64,000 nucleotides of DNA from Paraburkholderia flagellata (GCF_021390645.1 NZ_JAJEJT010000004.1:496001-560000); one strand, 5' to 3'; shown: positions 26,224 through 35,336, counted from the stretch's first letter. Numbers and translations are program-made. The notes: generated from the letters alone by a model not told the origin.

Positions 26224-27552
26224 ATGAGTCACTTCGACGAAGCAGCAACCATGCGAAAGGTTTACAAGCGGCTTGTGCCGCTGCTTTTCTGCATGATGTT
26301 TTTCAATTATCTGGACCGTATCAATATCGGTTTCGCCGCGCTCGACATGAATTCGGACATGGGCTTCGACCCTGCCGTGTTCGGTTTCGCGGGCAGCATT
26401 TTCTTTGTCGGCTACATGCTGCTGGAAGTGCCCAGCAATCTGCTGTTGCACCGCGTGGGCGCGCGCCGCTGGATCGCGCGCATTCTGCTCACGTGGGGCG
26501 CCGTTGCGGCCGCAACGGCCTTCGTGTTCAACGCCTCGAGTTTCTACGTGCTGCGCTTTTTGCTCGGCGTGATGGAAGCGGGCTTTCTGCCGGGTATTGC
26601 GGTCTATCTGACCTACTGGTTTCCGGAGCGCTACCGCGCTCGCGCTGTGGGCGGGTACATCATCGCGGGGTCGTTCTCGGCCGTGCTGGGCGGTCCGCTC
26701 TCGACCACGCTCATGACCTACGCGAATGGCCTGCTCGGCATGCACGGCTGGCAGTGGATGTTCATTCTCGAAGGCGTGCCCGCCATGCTGCTCGGCCTCA
26801 TTACGCTGCGCATCATGACCGAGCGCCCCGCCGACGCCGACTGGCTTTCCGTGGAAGAGAAGCAATGGCTCGAGTCCACGCTCGCCAAGGAACGCGAGGC
26901 GCTTGGCGGCAATCGGCATTTTCCGCTGCTTAAGGTGGCTGGCGACATTCGCGTATGGAGCCTCGCGTGTCTGTTCGGCTGCGCGCTGGTCGGCATTTAC
27001 GGGCTCTTTCTGTGGCTGCCGCAGATCGTGAAGAGCCTGGGACATCTCAACAACATCGAAGTGGGCTTCCTCTCCGCTGCGCCGCCGCTCCTGGGCGTGC
27101 TGGGCACGTACCTCGTGAGCCGCAGTTCGGATCGCACCGGCGACCGTAAATACCACCTCGCTTTCGTCTACGGTATGAGCGCGCTCGCGATTGCGGGCAG
27201 CGCGTATGCGCCGAATCCGCTGCTTGCATATGCGTTGCTTTGCGTGACCGGCCTCTTTATTTACGCGGGCAACCCGCTGTTCTGGAGTCTGGCCGCTTCG
27301 TTCAGAACCGGCGCTGCGGGCGCGGCAACGATTGCGCTCATCAATACGATCGCGCAGTTCGGCGGCGTAGTGGGACCGTGGAGCATTGGTCTCGTGCGCC
27401 ACGCGACCGGCAGCTTCAAGTTCGCGCTGCTCACCATCGCCGCTTTCCTCGTGGTCGCCACGCTCATCGCCATTGTGATGCGCGTGAAGCCCGCCGGGAA
27501 CGGCGCCTCGAACCCCGCGCTCATTGGCGGCGATGAAGCGACGGAAAGCTGA
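26224..27552 (+). CDS. MFS transporter, anion:cation symporter type (probable aromatic acid uptake)
   Basis: This 442-residue, 12-helix major facilitator is of the ACS family (tartrate, phthalate and hydroxy-aromatic acid carriers). Characteristic features are the N-terminal RLVPLLFCMMFFNYLDRINIGFAA region, EVPSNLLLHRVGARRWIAR and a long central loop with ITLRIMTERPADADWL. It lies 34 bases before the hydratase gene in the same direction, so it most likely imports the aromatic acid (for example gallate or protocatechuate) feeding the pathway. The exact substrate is inferred from context. Confidence 0.85.
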   Translation: MSHFDEAATMRKVYKRLVPLLFCMMFFNYLDRINIGFAALDMNSDMGFDPAVFGFAGSIFFVGYMLLEVPSNLLLHRVGARRWIARILLTWGAVAAATAFVFNASSFYVLRFLLGVMEAGFLPGIAVYLTYWFPERYRARAVGGYIIAGSFSAVLGGPLSTTLMTYANGLLGMHGWQWMFILEGVPAMLLGLITLRIMTERPADADWLSVEEKQWLESTLAKEREALGGNRHFPLLKVAGDIRVWSLACLFGCALVGIYGLFLWLPQIVKSLGHLNNIEVGFLSAAPPLLGVLGTYLVSRSSDRTGDRKYHLAFVYGMSALAIAGSAYAPNPLLAYALLCVTGLFIYAGNPLFWSLAASFRTGAAGAATIALINTIAQFGGVVGPWSIGLVRHATGSFKFALLTIAAFLVVATLIAIVMRVKPAGNGASNPALIGGDEATES

Positions 27553-27586
27553 TTCTTATCGTCCGTACACCTGATGGAATTGCCAC

Positions 27587-28627
27587 ATGATCATTGATTG
27601 CCACGGTCACTACACGACCTCGCCGCGCGAGCACGAAGCCTGGCGCGCTAAACAGATTGCCGCGCTCAAGGACGGCACGCCGGTGCCCCCGCGCCCGACG
27701 ATTACCGACGACGAGATTCGCGAGAGCATCGAAAACGGCCAGCGCCGCATTCAGCGAGAGCGCGGCACGGACCTGACGATTTTCTCCCCGCGCGCCGCGG
27801 GCATGGGGCACCACCAGGCGGGCGAAGCGGCGAACGCGCTCTGGTCCAGCGAATGCAATGACCTGGTGCATCGCGTGTGCTCGCTTTTCCCGCAGCATTT
27901 CGTCGGCGTTTGCCAGTTGCCGCAGGCGCCGGGCGTGTCGCCGGAGAACTGCATTCCCGAGTTGCGGCGCTGTGTGGAGGAACTGGGATTCGTTGGCTGC
28001 AACCTGAATCCCGATCCCTCTGGCGGACACTGGTCGGGGCTGCCGGTCACGGACCGCTCGTGGTATCCGCTTTACGAGGCCATGGTGGAACTCGACGTGC
28101 CCGCGATGATTCACGTTTCATCGTCATGCAATCCTAACTTTCATGCAACGGGCGCGCACTACCTCAACGGCGACACCTCGGTATTCATGCAACTGCTGCA
28201 GGGCGACCTATTCGCTGACTTCCCGACGTTGCGCTTCATCATTCCGCATGGCGGCGGCGCGGTGCCCTATCACTGGGGGCGTTATCGCGGTCTGGCGCAG
28301 GACATGAAACGGCCGCTCCTGAAGGACTATCTCCTCAAGAACGTGTTCTTCGATACCTGTGTGTACCACCAGCCGGGCTCAGACCTGCTCGCCAAGGTGA
28401 TTCCGGTCGAGAACATCCTGTTCGCTTCGGAGACGATCGGCGCGGTGCAGGGCATCGACCCGGAAACCGGGCACTACTACGACGACACGCGCCGCTACAT
28501 CGACGCGATCGAATGGCTCAGCGACGCCGATCGGCAACGCATTTACGAAGGCAACGCGCGTGCGGTGTACAGCCGCCTTTCCGCGCAGATCGAACGACAA
28601 ACCGCACTGGAAGGGGTGACGAAATGA
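27587..28627 (+). CDS. ligJ: 4-oxalomesaconate hydratase (amidohydrolase family)
   Basis: This is a 346-residue metal-dependent amidohydrolase-fold enzyme. In LigJ-type hydratases this fold adds water to 4-oxalomesaconate to give 4-carboxy-4-hydroxy-2-oxoadipate (CHA). Metal-site motifs are visible: the N-terminal DCHGHY (HxH), a central AMIHVSSSCN and a late IIPHGGGAVPYHWGR. The SETIGAVQGIDPETGHYYDD segment is typical of this group. The next gene, overlapping by ATGA, encodes the CHA aldolase, which supports the assignment over a generic decarboxylase of the same fold. Confidence 0.85.
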   Translation: MIIDCHGHYTTSPREHEAWRAKQIAALKDGTPVPPRPTITDDEIRESIENGQRRIQRERGTDLTIFSPRAAGMGHHQAGEAANALWSSECNDLVHRVCSLFPQHFVGVCQLPQAPGVSPENCIPELRRCVEELGFVGCNLNPDPSGGHWSGLPVTDRSWYPLYEAMVELDVPAMIHVSSSCNPNFHATGAHYLNGDTSVFMQLLQGDLFADFPTLRFIIPHGGGAVPYHWGRYRGLAQDMKRPLLKDYLLKNVFFDTCVYHQPGSDLLAKVIPVENILFASETIGAVQGIDPETGHYYDDTRRYIDAIEWLSDADRQRIYEGNARAVYSRLSAQIERQTALEGVTK

Positions 28628-29307
28628 ATCAGAATTCAAACCCGATCGGCTGGCGCGAGAACGCATCCGCTTCGCAGGCGAGCGAAGCGACGCTCGCCGC
28701 GTTGCGCGAACTGGCCGTGTCGCTCCTGAGCGACAACATGGCGCGCTCGAGCGGCATTCTGGGCCTGCAACCGTTCCACAGGGCGAAGCCGATGGCGGGC
28801 ACGGCCGTGACGGTGCGCACGCGGCCCGGCGACAATCTCGCCATTCATCGCGCCTTCGACTTCTGCCGGCCAGGCGATGTGCTCGTGATCGATGGCGCAG
28901 GTGAAGTGACCCAGGCGTTGATGGGCGACATCATGTCGAGCTATGCGCAAAGCCTCGGCGTGCAAGGCCTCGTGATCGACGGCGCGATTCGCGACGTTGG
29001 TGCGATTCGCGAGCGCGACTTTCCTGTGTATGCGCGCGGCGTGACGCATCGCGGACCGTACAAGAACGGGCCCGGCGAAATCAATGTGCCGGTGACCATC
29101 GGCAGGATGGTCGTCAATCCCGGCGACATCATCGTCGGCGACGAGGACGGCTTGCTCGCCATCGCACCCGAAGATGTGGAAACCGTTATTGCGGGCGCGC
29201 GCAAGCAGGGCGAAAAGGAGGCCGCCGCGTTGCAGGCGATAGCCGAAGGCCGCTTCGACCGCGCATGGGTGGTGCCGCATATCGAGCGCATGAGAAGCGG
29301 GGCTTGA
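28624..29307 (+). CDS. ligK: 4-carboxy-4-hydroxy-2-oxoadipate aldolase/oxaloacetate decarboxylase (RraA family)
   Basis: This 227-residue class II aldolase of the RraA/HMG-CHA family cleaves CHA to pyruvate and oxaloacetate. The family core is visible: GDVLVIDGAGEVTQALMGDI and then GLVIDGAIRDVGAI, where the Arg-Asp pair binds substrate and divalent metal. The ATG at 28624 gives a 4-base overlap with the hydratase stop, and a longer upstream start would lie inside that gene. Together with ligJ it forms the last two steps of gallate or protocatechuate 4,5-cleavage. Confidence 0.88.
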   Translation: MNQNSNPIGWRENASASQASEATLAALRELAVSLLSDNMARSSGILGLQPFHRAKPMAGTAVTVRTRPGDNLAIHRAFDFCRPGDVLVIDGAGEVTQALMGDIMSSYAQSLGVQGLVIDGAIRDVGAIRERDFPVYARGVTHRGPYKNGPGEINVPVTIGRMVVNPGDIIVGDEDGLLAIAPEDVETVIAGARKQGEKEAAALQAIAEGRFDRAWVVPHIERMRSGA

Positions 29308-29389
29308 TGATGTCACGTGGCGCCAGGCGTTAAGATGCGCGCTGGACCCGATACGCTTCCTGGCTCAACCGCAGATCCATTCTTGCTCC

Positions 29390-29782
29390 ATGACCCGATA
29401 CCTTGACGCTGCCGCGCTGCGCGAACTCGCCGAATGCGCTGAGCGAACCGACCCGCCGCCCTGCACCTGCACGAAAACGCCACTCGATGGCTGGCAATCG
29501 CAACCGCTTTCGCTCGACGAGCAGCAGTTGGAACAAATCGGCACGCTCGTGTGCGCGGACGAAGCCGAACCGACCTTTGCCGAACATCTGCCGGGGGAAG
29601 CGGGCTACTGGTCGGAACATGCGCCGATCGCGCCCCGGTACTTTCCGTATAACCGTTGCGGTGTCTGGAAATGCACGCTGTGCGCGCGCCTTTACCTTCG
29701 CTACACGGAAGGCGGCGGCTATTTCGTCGATCAGCGCATCCGTGCGTTGAAAGCGCGCTTGATCGAGGATGTGCCGCTTTGA
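29390..29782 (+). CDS. Conserved hypothetical Cys-rich protein
   Basis: This is a 130-residue soluble protein of unknown function. Cysteines cluster in two places: CTCTK near residue 26 and CGVWKCTLC near residue 90, where CxxC spacing suggests a metal-binding knuckle. The C-terminal half (LYLRYTEGGGYFVDQRIRAL) looks well folded. The start ATG at 29390 lacks a strong Shine-Dalgarno. It reads in the same direction as ligK, 82 bases downstream, and is followed by a good terminator at 29845. I do not recognise the family with certainty. Confidence 0.65.
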   Translation: MTRYLDAAALRELAECAERTDPPPCTCTKTPLDGWQSQPLSLDEQQLEQIGTLVCADEAEPTFAEHLPGEAGYWSEHAPIAPRYFPYNRCGVWKCTLCARLYLRYTEGGGYFVDQRIRALKARLIEDVPL

Positions 29783-29844
29783 GCACGGCTAAATCGACGC
29801 ATTTCTTCTGATTCGCCCACGCTTATATTTATCGTGAATAAACC

Positions 29845-29874
29845 AGAGGCCAGGCTTTTCCCTGGCCTCTCTTT
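29845..29874 (+). terminator. Rho-independent terminator
   Basis: A perfect 10-base stem AGAGGCCAGG/CCTGGCCTCT with the loop CTTTTC is followed by CTTTCATTTC. It lies about 60 bases after the Cys-rich protein gene and probably ends that transcript. Confidence 0.75.
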
Positions 29875-29882
29875 CATTTCTG

Positions 29883-30428
29883 GCAGCGTGACATTCGACT
29901 GACTGCCAACATCGCTTTCGAACTCACAACCGCACCTTACATGAACGAGGCCTTCGTGCTGCTCAACCGGCGCGTGCGTTAGGCCGTGCCTTTCGATGTG
30001 CCCGCGCATCAATTCTTCAAAAACGAGCGCAAGCTCGCGCCGAGATTCACTCTCACCATTGCGATGCAGGAGATGACGCAATGCAGCACGCCGTGATTGC
30101 TTTCTCGTTCTGATCGATTATGACTTGTATTCGCAAAATAAAGGCGTGAATCGAAACTTACTAATCGCGATGATTTTATTCTTCGAGAAGTTTCTGCATC
30201 CATACACTCATATGCGCCTCGATATGGAAACGATCAATTTCTTTGTTGTGCATTGTTACCGTTCCTTCCGCATCCTTACGTCCGTATCGAAGCCCTGCCA
30301 TTCGGCAGCTTCAAGGACATGGATGACGTGAGCCGCAGTGCGATGACAAGTCATCGAAATGCTCCCGCAGATTCCGTGAGGCATTCGCGTGTTGACCCAC
30401 CTGATCTGCTGCTCAAAGGAGCCGAGTG
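29883..30428 (+). other. Non-coding stretch with possible decayed gene fragments
   Basis: No intact gene is seen. One plus-strand frame from about 29905 reads ELTTAPYMNEAFVLLNRRVR, stops, and continues AVPFDVPAHQFFKNERK with coding-like GC3. A second short coding-like stretch near 30270-30425 reads VRIEALPFGSFKDMDDVSR. Between them (30110-30240) the sequence is AT-rich. This looks like remnants of a lost gene, but I cannot name the parent family. The lipoprotein promoter probably also lies here. Confidence 0.3.
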
Positions 30429-31574
30429 ATGAATAAACCGTTATTGGCCTTTCTATTCACAGCAACAGTGGCCGTTGCCGGATGCGGCGGAGGAGACAAT
30501 TCCAGCTCGAACCCGACTTCGGCCGCGGCCACACCGTCCGCGCCCAAACTGCTCTCGAACATTGCCGTGCCCAATGCCACGAGCCCCGCGTTCAGCTTCG
30601 ACATCGGCTATGTGGAAGCGGGCAAGTACTATCTGGCCGATCGGAACAACAAGTCCGTCGATGTCGTCGACACGAAAACGAAAACACTTATTGCGCAGAT
30701 TCCTGGCAACTTCACCGGCGTAGGCGCGAATACCGATGCGTCCGGGCCAGATGGCATCGTGGGTGTAACGGGAACGAATACGCTGTTCGTGGGCGACGTC
30801 GATAACGTGAAAGTCGTCGATACGTCCGCGATGCAAACGGTCAAGACGATCCCCATCAGCACGTCCGGTTCACGCGTCGACGAAGGCTGCTACGATCCCG
30901 ACGACCATCTCGTCATGTTCGCGAGCCCCGGCGACACGCCGCCCTACGTGACCTTCATTTCGACCACGACGCAGACCGTCGTGAACAAACTGGTCTTCAA
31001 CGGCTCCTCCGGTCTCGAAGCCTGCGCATACGATCCGGTCTCGAAGCACTTCCTCATCAACAACGACGGAACTGCCGCGAACCCCGACGGCGAACTCGAC
31101 GTGATTACCGCGAGTTCGGTCACTTCGGGTGCGCCTGCGGTCAGCAAGGCTTTTCCGCTGGGTAAATGCGGGCCCGCGGGCATTGCGCTCGGTCCCAACA
31201 GTGACGTGCTGATTGGCTGCGATCCTTCGGCGGGCGATCCGCTCATCACGCTGATACTCGACCGCAATACGGGCACTCAACTCGCGTCGGTGCCATTTGG
31301 CGGCGTGGATCAGGTGGCTTACGATTCCGCATCGAACCGTTACTTCCTGCCAGCGCGCCACTACGTCACGAGCGGCACCGCGGCGGCGTCGGGCTTCACG
31401 CCAACGATGGGTGTCATCGACGGCGCGACGCGCAAGCTCATCTATACCGTGGCGGTGGGGACGGGCGCGCACTCGGTTGGCATCGACAGTAGCCTTGGCG
31501 AGGTGTTCGTGCCGTTCCAGCCCGGTGCGTCGGCATTCCCGAATGGCGGGATTTCAGTGTTCTCGACGCAGTAG
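30429..31574 (+). CDS. Putative lipoprotein with beta-propeller-like fold
   Basis: This 381-residue secreted lipoprotein has a signal peptide ending in the lipobox VAGC, with the acylated Cys at position 19. A low-complexity Gly/Ser/Asn linker follows. The rest has repeating strands with VDVVDTKTKTLIAQIPG, VKVVDTSAMQTVKTIPI and GVIDGATRKLIYTVAVG, a pattern of YVTN/NHL-type beta-propeller blades. The ATG at 30429 follows AAAGGAG at good spacing. It is monocistronic with a strong terminator after it. The function is unknown, possibly surface or periplasmic ligand binding. Confidence 0.75.
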   Translation: MNKPLLAFLFTATVAVAGCGGGDNSSSNPTSAAATPSAPKLLSNIAVPNATSPAFSFDIGYVEAGKYYLADRNNKSVDVVDTKTKTLIAQIPGNFTGVGANTDASGPDGIVGVTGTNTLFVGDVDNVKVVDTSAMQTVKTIPISTSGSRVDEGCYDPDDHLVMFASPGDTPPYVTFISTTTQTVVNKLVFNGSSGLEACAYDPVSKHFLINNDGTAANPDGELDVITASSVTSGAPAVSKAFPLGKCGPAGIALGPNSDVLIGCDPSAGDPLITLILDRNTGTQLASVPFGGVDQVAYDSASNRYFLPARHYVTSGTAAASGFTPTMGVIDGATRKLIYTVAVGTGAHSVGIDSSLGEVFVPFQPGASAFPNGGISVFSTQ

Positions 31575-31600
31575 CCGGAAAACTTCAGGCCGTAGCAAAC

Positions 31601-31636
31601 AGCCAGCGGACGAGAAAATCGTCCGCTGGCTTTTTT
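31601..31636 (+). terminator. Strong rho-independent terminator
   Basis: A perfect 13-base stem AGCCAGCGGACGA/TCGTCCGCTGGCT with the loop GAAAA ends in a run of six T. It lies 26 bases after the lipoprotein stop. Confidence 0.92.
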
Positions 31637-31740
31637 GTTTCTTTGGCTTCTTCGGCCATGCGGCCACTTACGGTTATGATGTTTCGCACCGTGCCGGCGC
31701 CGCGAGCCCGGACTGATTCCAATCATCATTAAACCAGCGC

Positions 31741-32787
31741 ATGGGTATTCGGGAACTCGCCAAAGTACTGAAGCTGTCTGTTTCGACCGTGTCGCGCGCC
31801 TTGAACGACAGCGACGAGGTGAGCGCCGAAACGCGCGAGCGCGTGCGCGCCGCCGCGCTCGAGCATGGCTACGCCCCTAGCAAGTCGGCCGCGAGCCTGC
31901 GCCGAGGGCGGCTCGACATCGTCGGGCTGATGCTGCCGGTGCGACGCGAAGAAGAGACCTACACGCTCGGTATTTTCATGAAGCTGGCGGACGGTCTTCA
32001 GTCAGTGCTGTCGCGCCATGGCATGGATCTCGTCATGTACTCTAGCGAGTCGTGGGACGATGAGTTCGCGCGATTGCGGCGCATCGTCGATCGCCGCCAT
32101 GTGGACGGCGTGATTCTCGCTGGCACGCGGCGGCACGACGAGCGACTCGATTACGTCGCGAGCCGCCATTTTCCGTTCGTGGCGCTCGGCCGCAGCGAGT
32201 CGGGCGGCGAGCATGCATGGGTCGATCTGGACTTCGAGGCGGCCGTCACGGAGGGTGTCGAGCGGCTCGTGGCGCAAGGGCATCGGCGTATTGCGCTCGC
32301 CATTCCCGGCGGCGACGCGATGCAGGCGCATATCTACCTGCGCGCATGGAAGAAGGCGATGAAGAAGCACGGGCTACCTGTGCCCGAAGGCTTCGTGCAG
32401 CGCAACGAACTCTCCGAGCGCGGCGGCTATCTGGCGACCGAGGCGCTGCTCAACCTGGGCGTGCCGCCGGACGCGCTCATGTTCCAGAGCGACTGCATGG
32501 CGATTGGCGCTTACCGCAAGCTGCACGAAACGGGCAGGGCGCCGGGCCGCGATCTGGCGATTTCGGGCGGCGTGCTGGCGGGCGAGGTGTCGGAATACCT
32601 CGCGCCGCGACTCACAGGCTTCACGCTTGACGCATATGGGCTGGGCCAGCGCCTCGCGCAGGCGCTGCTCGCGCAGTTCCCGGATATTGGCGACGCCTAC
32701 CGTGGCGCGCGCGAGCCACTGCTGTGGCCGCTGACGCTGCGCGAACGCGACGACGACGCCGTGACGTCCGAGGCCGTCCAACGCTAA
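31741..32787 (+). CDS. LacI-family repressor of the alpha-xyloside operon
   Basis: This 348-residue LacI/GalR-type repressor has an N-terminal helix-turn-helix and hinge (about 2-56: IRELAKVLKLSVSTVSRALN), then a periplasmic-binding-like sugar domain (about 58-335). It lies directly upstream of the sugar ABC and alpha-xylosidase genes in the same direction. A perfect palindrome with the LacI-family core GGAAACGTTTCC lies between it and the first ABC gene. It therefore most likely represses that operon, with an alpha-xyloside or its product as inducer. Confidence 0.9.
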   Translation: MGIRELAKVLKLSVSTVSRALNDSDEVSAETRERVRAAALEHGYAPSKSAASLRRGRLDIVGLMLPVRREEETYTLGIFMKLADGLQSVLSRHGMDLVMYSSESWDDEFARLRRIVDRRHVDGVILAGTRRHDERLDYVASRHFPFVALGRSESGGEHAWVDLDFEAAVTEGVERLVAQGHRRIALAIPGGDAMQAHIYLRAWKKAMKKHGLPVPEGFVQRNELSERGGYLATEALLNLGVPPDALMFQSDCMAIGAYRKLHETGRAPGRDLAISGGVLAGEVSEYLAPRLTGFTLDAYGLGQRLAQALLAQFPDIGDAYRGAREPLLWPLTLRERDDDAVTSEAVQR

Positions 32788-32858
32788 CGGCCAGGCCGTG
32801 CACGCGGCTTAAGGCATTGCGGTTTCCGCGAATCGATATTGCGATTTTCGCAGGCGGC

Positions 32859-32887
32859 TTGACATCGCCTGCCTCAGAAGCAACTAT
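32859..32887 (+). promoter_or_regulatory. Probable promoter of the alpha-xyloside ABC operon
   Basis: A perfect -35 hexamer TTGACA (32859-32864) is followed after 17 bases by a weak -10 AACTAT (32882-32887). Transcription would start near 32894, right at the LacI operator, which is the standard arrangement for repression. Confidence 0.5.
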
Positions 32888-32893
32888 TTGGCT

Positions 32894-32919
32894 GTTTTCC
32901 GGAAACGTTTCCGGAAAAC
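32894..32919. promoter_or_regulatory. LacI-type operator, 26-base perfect palindrome
   Basis: The centre is GGAAACGTTTCC (32901-32912), the classic form recognised by LacI-family proteins. It is extended on each side by GTTTTCC/GGAAAAC so that all 26 bases are perfectly self-complementary. It lies between the repressor gene and the ABC operon, 120 bases before the binding-protein start. Confidence 0.85.
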
Positions 32920-33038
32920 GCGGTTTCAGCGACACGGCGCAGGCCAGATATCGCGAACCGAACAAGACGGCTCCCGCATCGCCACAGAAAAGAGCCTGAA
33001 ACAAAGCGCGATTCTCAACGCGCAAAAACGGAGACAGC

Positions 33039-34250
33039 ATGAAGAAGCTACTTGCCGCATCCGCGGCCATTGGTTTGGCATTCTCGCTTTCCTGTGCGTC
33101 GCTGCACGCCGCGACGCTCTCGGTCTGGGCCGTGGACGAGCCCGACGACTACACCGCGAAAATGGCGCAGGAATTCGGGAAGCTGCATCCCGATGTCCAT
33201 GTGCAGATCCGCAAGGTGGGTTTTGCAGCGCTCAACGACGAAACCATGCGCGCCGTGATGTCCGGCAACATGCCGGACGTCGTGCCGGTCGACAACCCGA
33301 ACACGGCGATGTTCGCTTCGAAGGATGCACTGCTCGATCTCGGCCCGTACCTCGCGAAGTCGAAGGTCATCGACGCGAAGCAGATCTTCCCCGGCCCGCT
33401 GAAAAACGCCAGCTGGAACGGCAAGGTCTATGCGATTCCGCGCGGCACGAACACGCTCGCGCTGTACTACAACAAGGACATGTTCAAGGCGGCGGGTCTC
33501 GATCCCGAGCATGCACCGCAGACCTGGGACGAACTTTATACGGACGCGCAAAAACTCACCGACGCCAAGAAGGGCGTGTACGGTCTCGCGTTTTCCGCCA
33601 TCAATACGGAAGAGGGCGTGTTCCAGTTCCTGCCGTTCGTGCAGGCCGCGGGCGCCGACTGGGACCGCATGAGCGACCCGGGCGCGGTGCGCGCGGCGGC
33701 CTTCTGGCAGAAGCTGCTGGACAGCAAGGTGGCGTCGCCGGACACGCTCACGCATAGCCAGTCGGAGGCGGCGGCCACGTTTATCAACGGCAATGCCGCG
33801 ATGGACATCGACGGTCCGTGGGAACTGGGCGCCGTGGACAAGGGCGCGAAGTTCAAATGGGGCGTGGCGCTCCTGCCGGTAGAGAAGGCGGGCGGCCCGC
33901 GCGCCTCGGCGCTCGGCGAACAGAACCACGCGATCCTGCGCGGCGCGAAGAATCCGGATGTGGCGTTCCAGTTCCTCGAGTACATGTATGCGCAGCGCGG
34001 CCGCGACTGGAACGAATTCGGCATGCTGCCGCCGTCGAAGGACACCGTGACGCCGGACCCGAAGTGGCCGCAGGCGTACAAGGTCTTCAACGAGCAGATG
34101 CAGTACGCCCGTCCGCGTGGTCCGAACCCGAACTGGCCGAAAATCTCGAAGTCGATTTCCGACGCGATCCAGTCCGTGCTGACGCATCAGGCCACGCCAC
34201 AACAGGCTATGCAGGCGGACGCGCAGACCGTTCAGGCCGCTGCCAAGTAA
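33039..34250 (+). CDS. Carbohydrate ABC transporter substrate-binding protein (CUT1)
   Basis: This 403-residue periplasmic binding protein is of the maltose/oligosaccharide (SBP_bac_1) type. The signal peptide is at about 1-24 (cleavage near SLHAATL). Segments such as FGKLHPDVHVQIRKVGF, AIPRGTNTLALYYNKDMFKAAGLD and AAATFINGNAAMDIDGPWELG are family-typical. The gene follows the LacI operator and is the first of binding protein, two permeases, ATPase and alpha-xylosidase. The ligand is inferred to be an alpha-xylosyl oligosaccharide such as isoprimeverose, because the last gene encodes a YicI-like enzyme. Confidence 0.9.
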   Translation: MKKLLAASAAIGLAFSLSCASLHAATLSVWAVDEPDDYTAKMAQEFGKLHPDVHVQIRKVGFAALNDETMRAVMSGNMPDVVPVDNPNTAMFASKDALLDLGPYLAKSKVIDAKQIFPGPLKNASWNGKVYAIPRGTNTLALYYNKDMFKAAGLDPEHAPQTWDELYTDAQKLTDAKKGVYGLAFSAINTEEGVFQFLPFVQAAGADWDRMSDPGAVRAAAFWQKLLDSKVASPDTLTHSQSEAAATFINGNAAMDIDGPWELGAVDKGAKFKWGVALLPVEKAGGPRASALGEQNHAILRGAKNPDVAFQFLEYMYAQRGRDWNEFGMLPPSKDTVTPDPKWPQAYKVFNEQMQYARPRGPNPNWPKISKSISDAIQSVLTHQATPQQAMQADAQTVQAAAK

Positions 34251-34333
34251 GCATTCCGAAGTATGGCATTGAGGTTGCCGCCCGAGGTGCTCCCGCGCTT
34301 CGGGCGCCATCCCGCCTTTGAGCGAAGAACGCC

Positions 34334-35272
34334 ATGAACACTCTTTTGCGCCGTGCTCCGCGCGACCCGGCAGCAGGCCTACTGCGCCGCTTTCCGCGTG
34401 CCCATGCCTTCGAGATTTCGCTGGCGGTGTTCGCGCTGCTCTATCTGCTGGTGTTTGCTGGCCTGCCGCTCATCTACAACATCGTGCTGTCGTTTCAGCA
34501 GGTCGATTTGATGGCGCCTGCCACGCTGCTGCGGCCGTTCGTCGGGCTCGCGAACTATCGCGACGTGTTCAGCCGCCCCGAGATGCATCAGGTAATCGTG
34601 AACACGGTGTTGTTCGTTGGGTTGTCACTCGTCTTTCAGGTGGTGATCGGCTTTCTGCTGGCGCTTCTGTTTGCGCAGGATTTTCCGTTTGCGAGCCTCA
34701 TGCGCGGCCTTTTTCTCGCGGGCTGGATCATGCCGGGGCTCGTGGTCGGCGTAATCTGGAAGCTGATTTTCGCGGGCGATTATGGCGTGCTCAATCACGT
34801 GCTGATGCAAACGCACATCCTGCAAGAGAAAATCTTCTGGCTCTCCGATCCGCACTGGTCGCTCTATGCGGTGATTGCCGCGAACGTGTGGCTTGGCGTG
34901 CCGTTCAACATGCTGCTACTCTCGGTGGGGCTCGCGGCCATTCCGGCCGACCTGTACGAAGCGGCCGAACTCGATGGCGCGAATGCGCTGCAACGTTTCA
35001 TCGGCATCACGCTGCCGATGATGAAAGCGACGCTCGGCGCCGTGATCGCATTGGGCGCGATCCTGACGATGCAGCAGTTCGACCTGATCGCGGCGCTCAC
35101 GCAAGGCGGTCCGGCCAACTCGTCGCTCGTTGCGCAGTACTGGTCGTGGCAGCTTTCCCTGCAGACCTTCGAGGTGTCGGCGGGCTCCGCGGTGGCCACG
35201 GTCATGCTGGTGCTCGTGCTGATCGTTGCGGTGATCTATGTGCGCTCCACGCGCAACGAAAGGATGGTCTGA
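34334..35272 (+). CDS. Carbohydrate ABC transporter permease (MalF/UgpA-like)
   Basis: This 312-residue inner-membrane permease of CUT1 type has six main hydrophobic segments. The EAA loop lies near LYEAAELDGANALQRFIGITLP, with the motif EAAxxDGA, where the MalK-type ATPase docks. The ATG at 34334 follows GAGCGAAGAACGCC, with a modest ribosome site. It works as a heterodimer with the permease at 35333. The start codon of a 20-codon frame lies one base after its stop. Confidence 0.92.
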   Translation: MNTLLRRAPRDPAAGLLRRFPRAHAFEISLAVFALLYLLVFAGLPLIYNIVLSFQQVDLMAPATLLRPFVGLANYRDVFSRPEMHQVIVNTVLFVGLSLVFQVVIGFLLALLFAQDFPFASLMRGLFLAGWIMPGLVVGVIWKLIFAGDYGVLNHVLMQTHILQEKIFWLSDPHWSLYAVIAANVWLGVPFNMLLLSVGLAAIPADLYEAAELDGANALQRFIGITLPMMKATLGAVIALGAILTMQQFDLIAALTQGGPANSSLVAQYWSWQLSLQTFEVSAGSAVATVMLVLVLIVAVIYVRSTRNERMV

Positions 35273-35273
35273 G

Positions 35274-35336
35274 ATGAAACAGCCCTCACATTCGCTGCGC
35301 TCACTACCGCCGAAGGCCCTGCGGAGGCTGGCATGA
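35274..35336 (+). CDS. Possible 20-residue coupling peptide between the two permease genes
   Basis: An ATG one base after the first permease stop opens a basic 20-residue frame (MKQPSHSLRSLPPKALRRLA). Its TGA overlaps the ATG of the next permease (ATGA). It could be a translational-coupling peptide. Alternatively it is a frame-shifted N-terminal cytoplasmic tail of the permease, since homologues often begin with a similar Arg/Leu-rich tail. It has no clear independent function. Confidence 0.3.
   Translation: MKQPSHSLRSLPPKALRRLA

Noticed and set aside
30125..30331. A possible 68-residue protein in the AT-rich part before the lipoprotein
   Set aside because: It has no ribosome site, no recognisable features and atypical composition.
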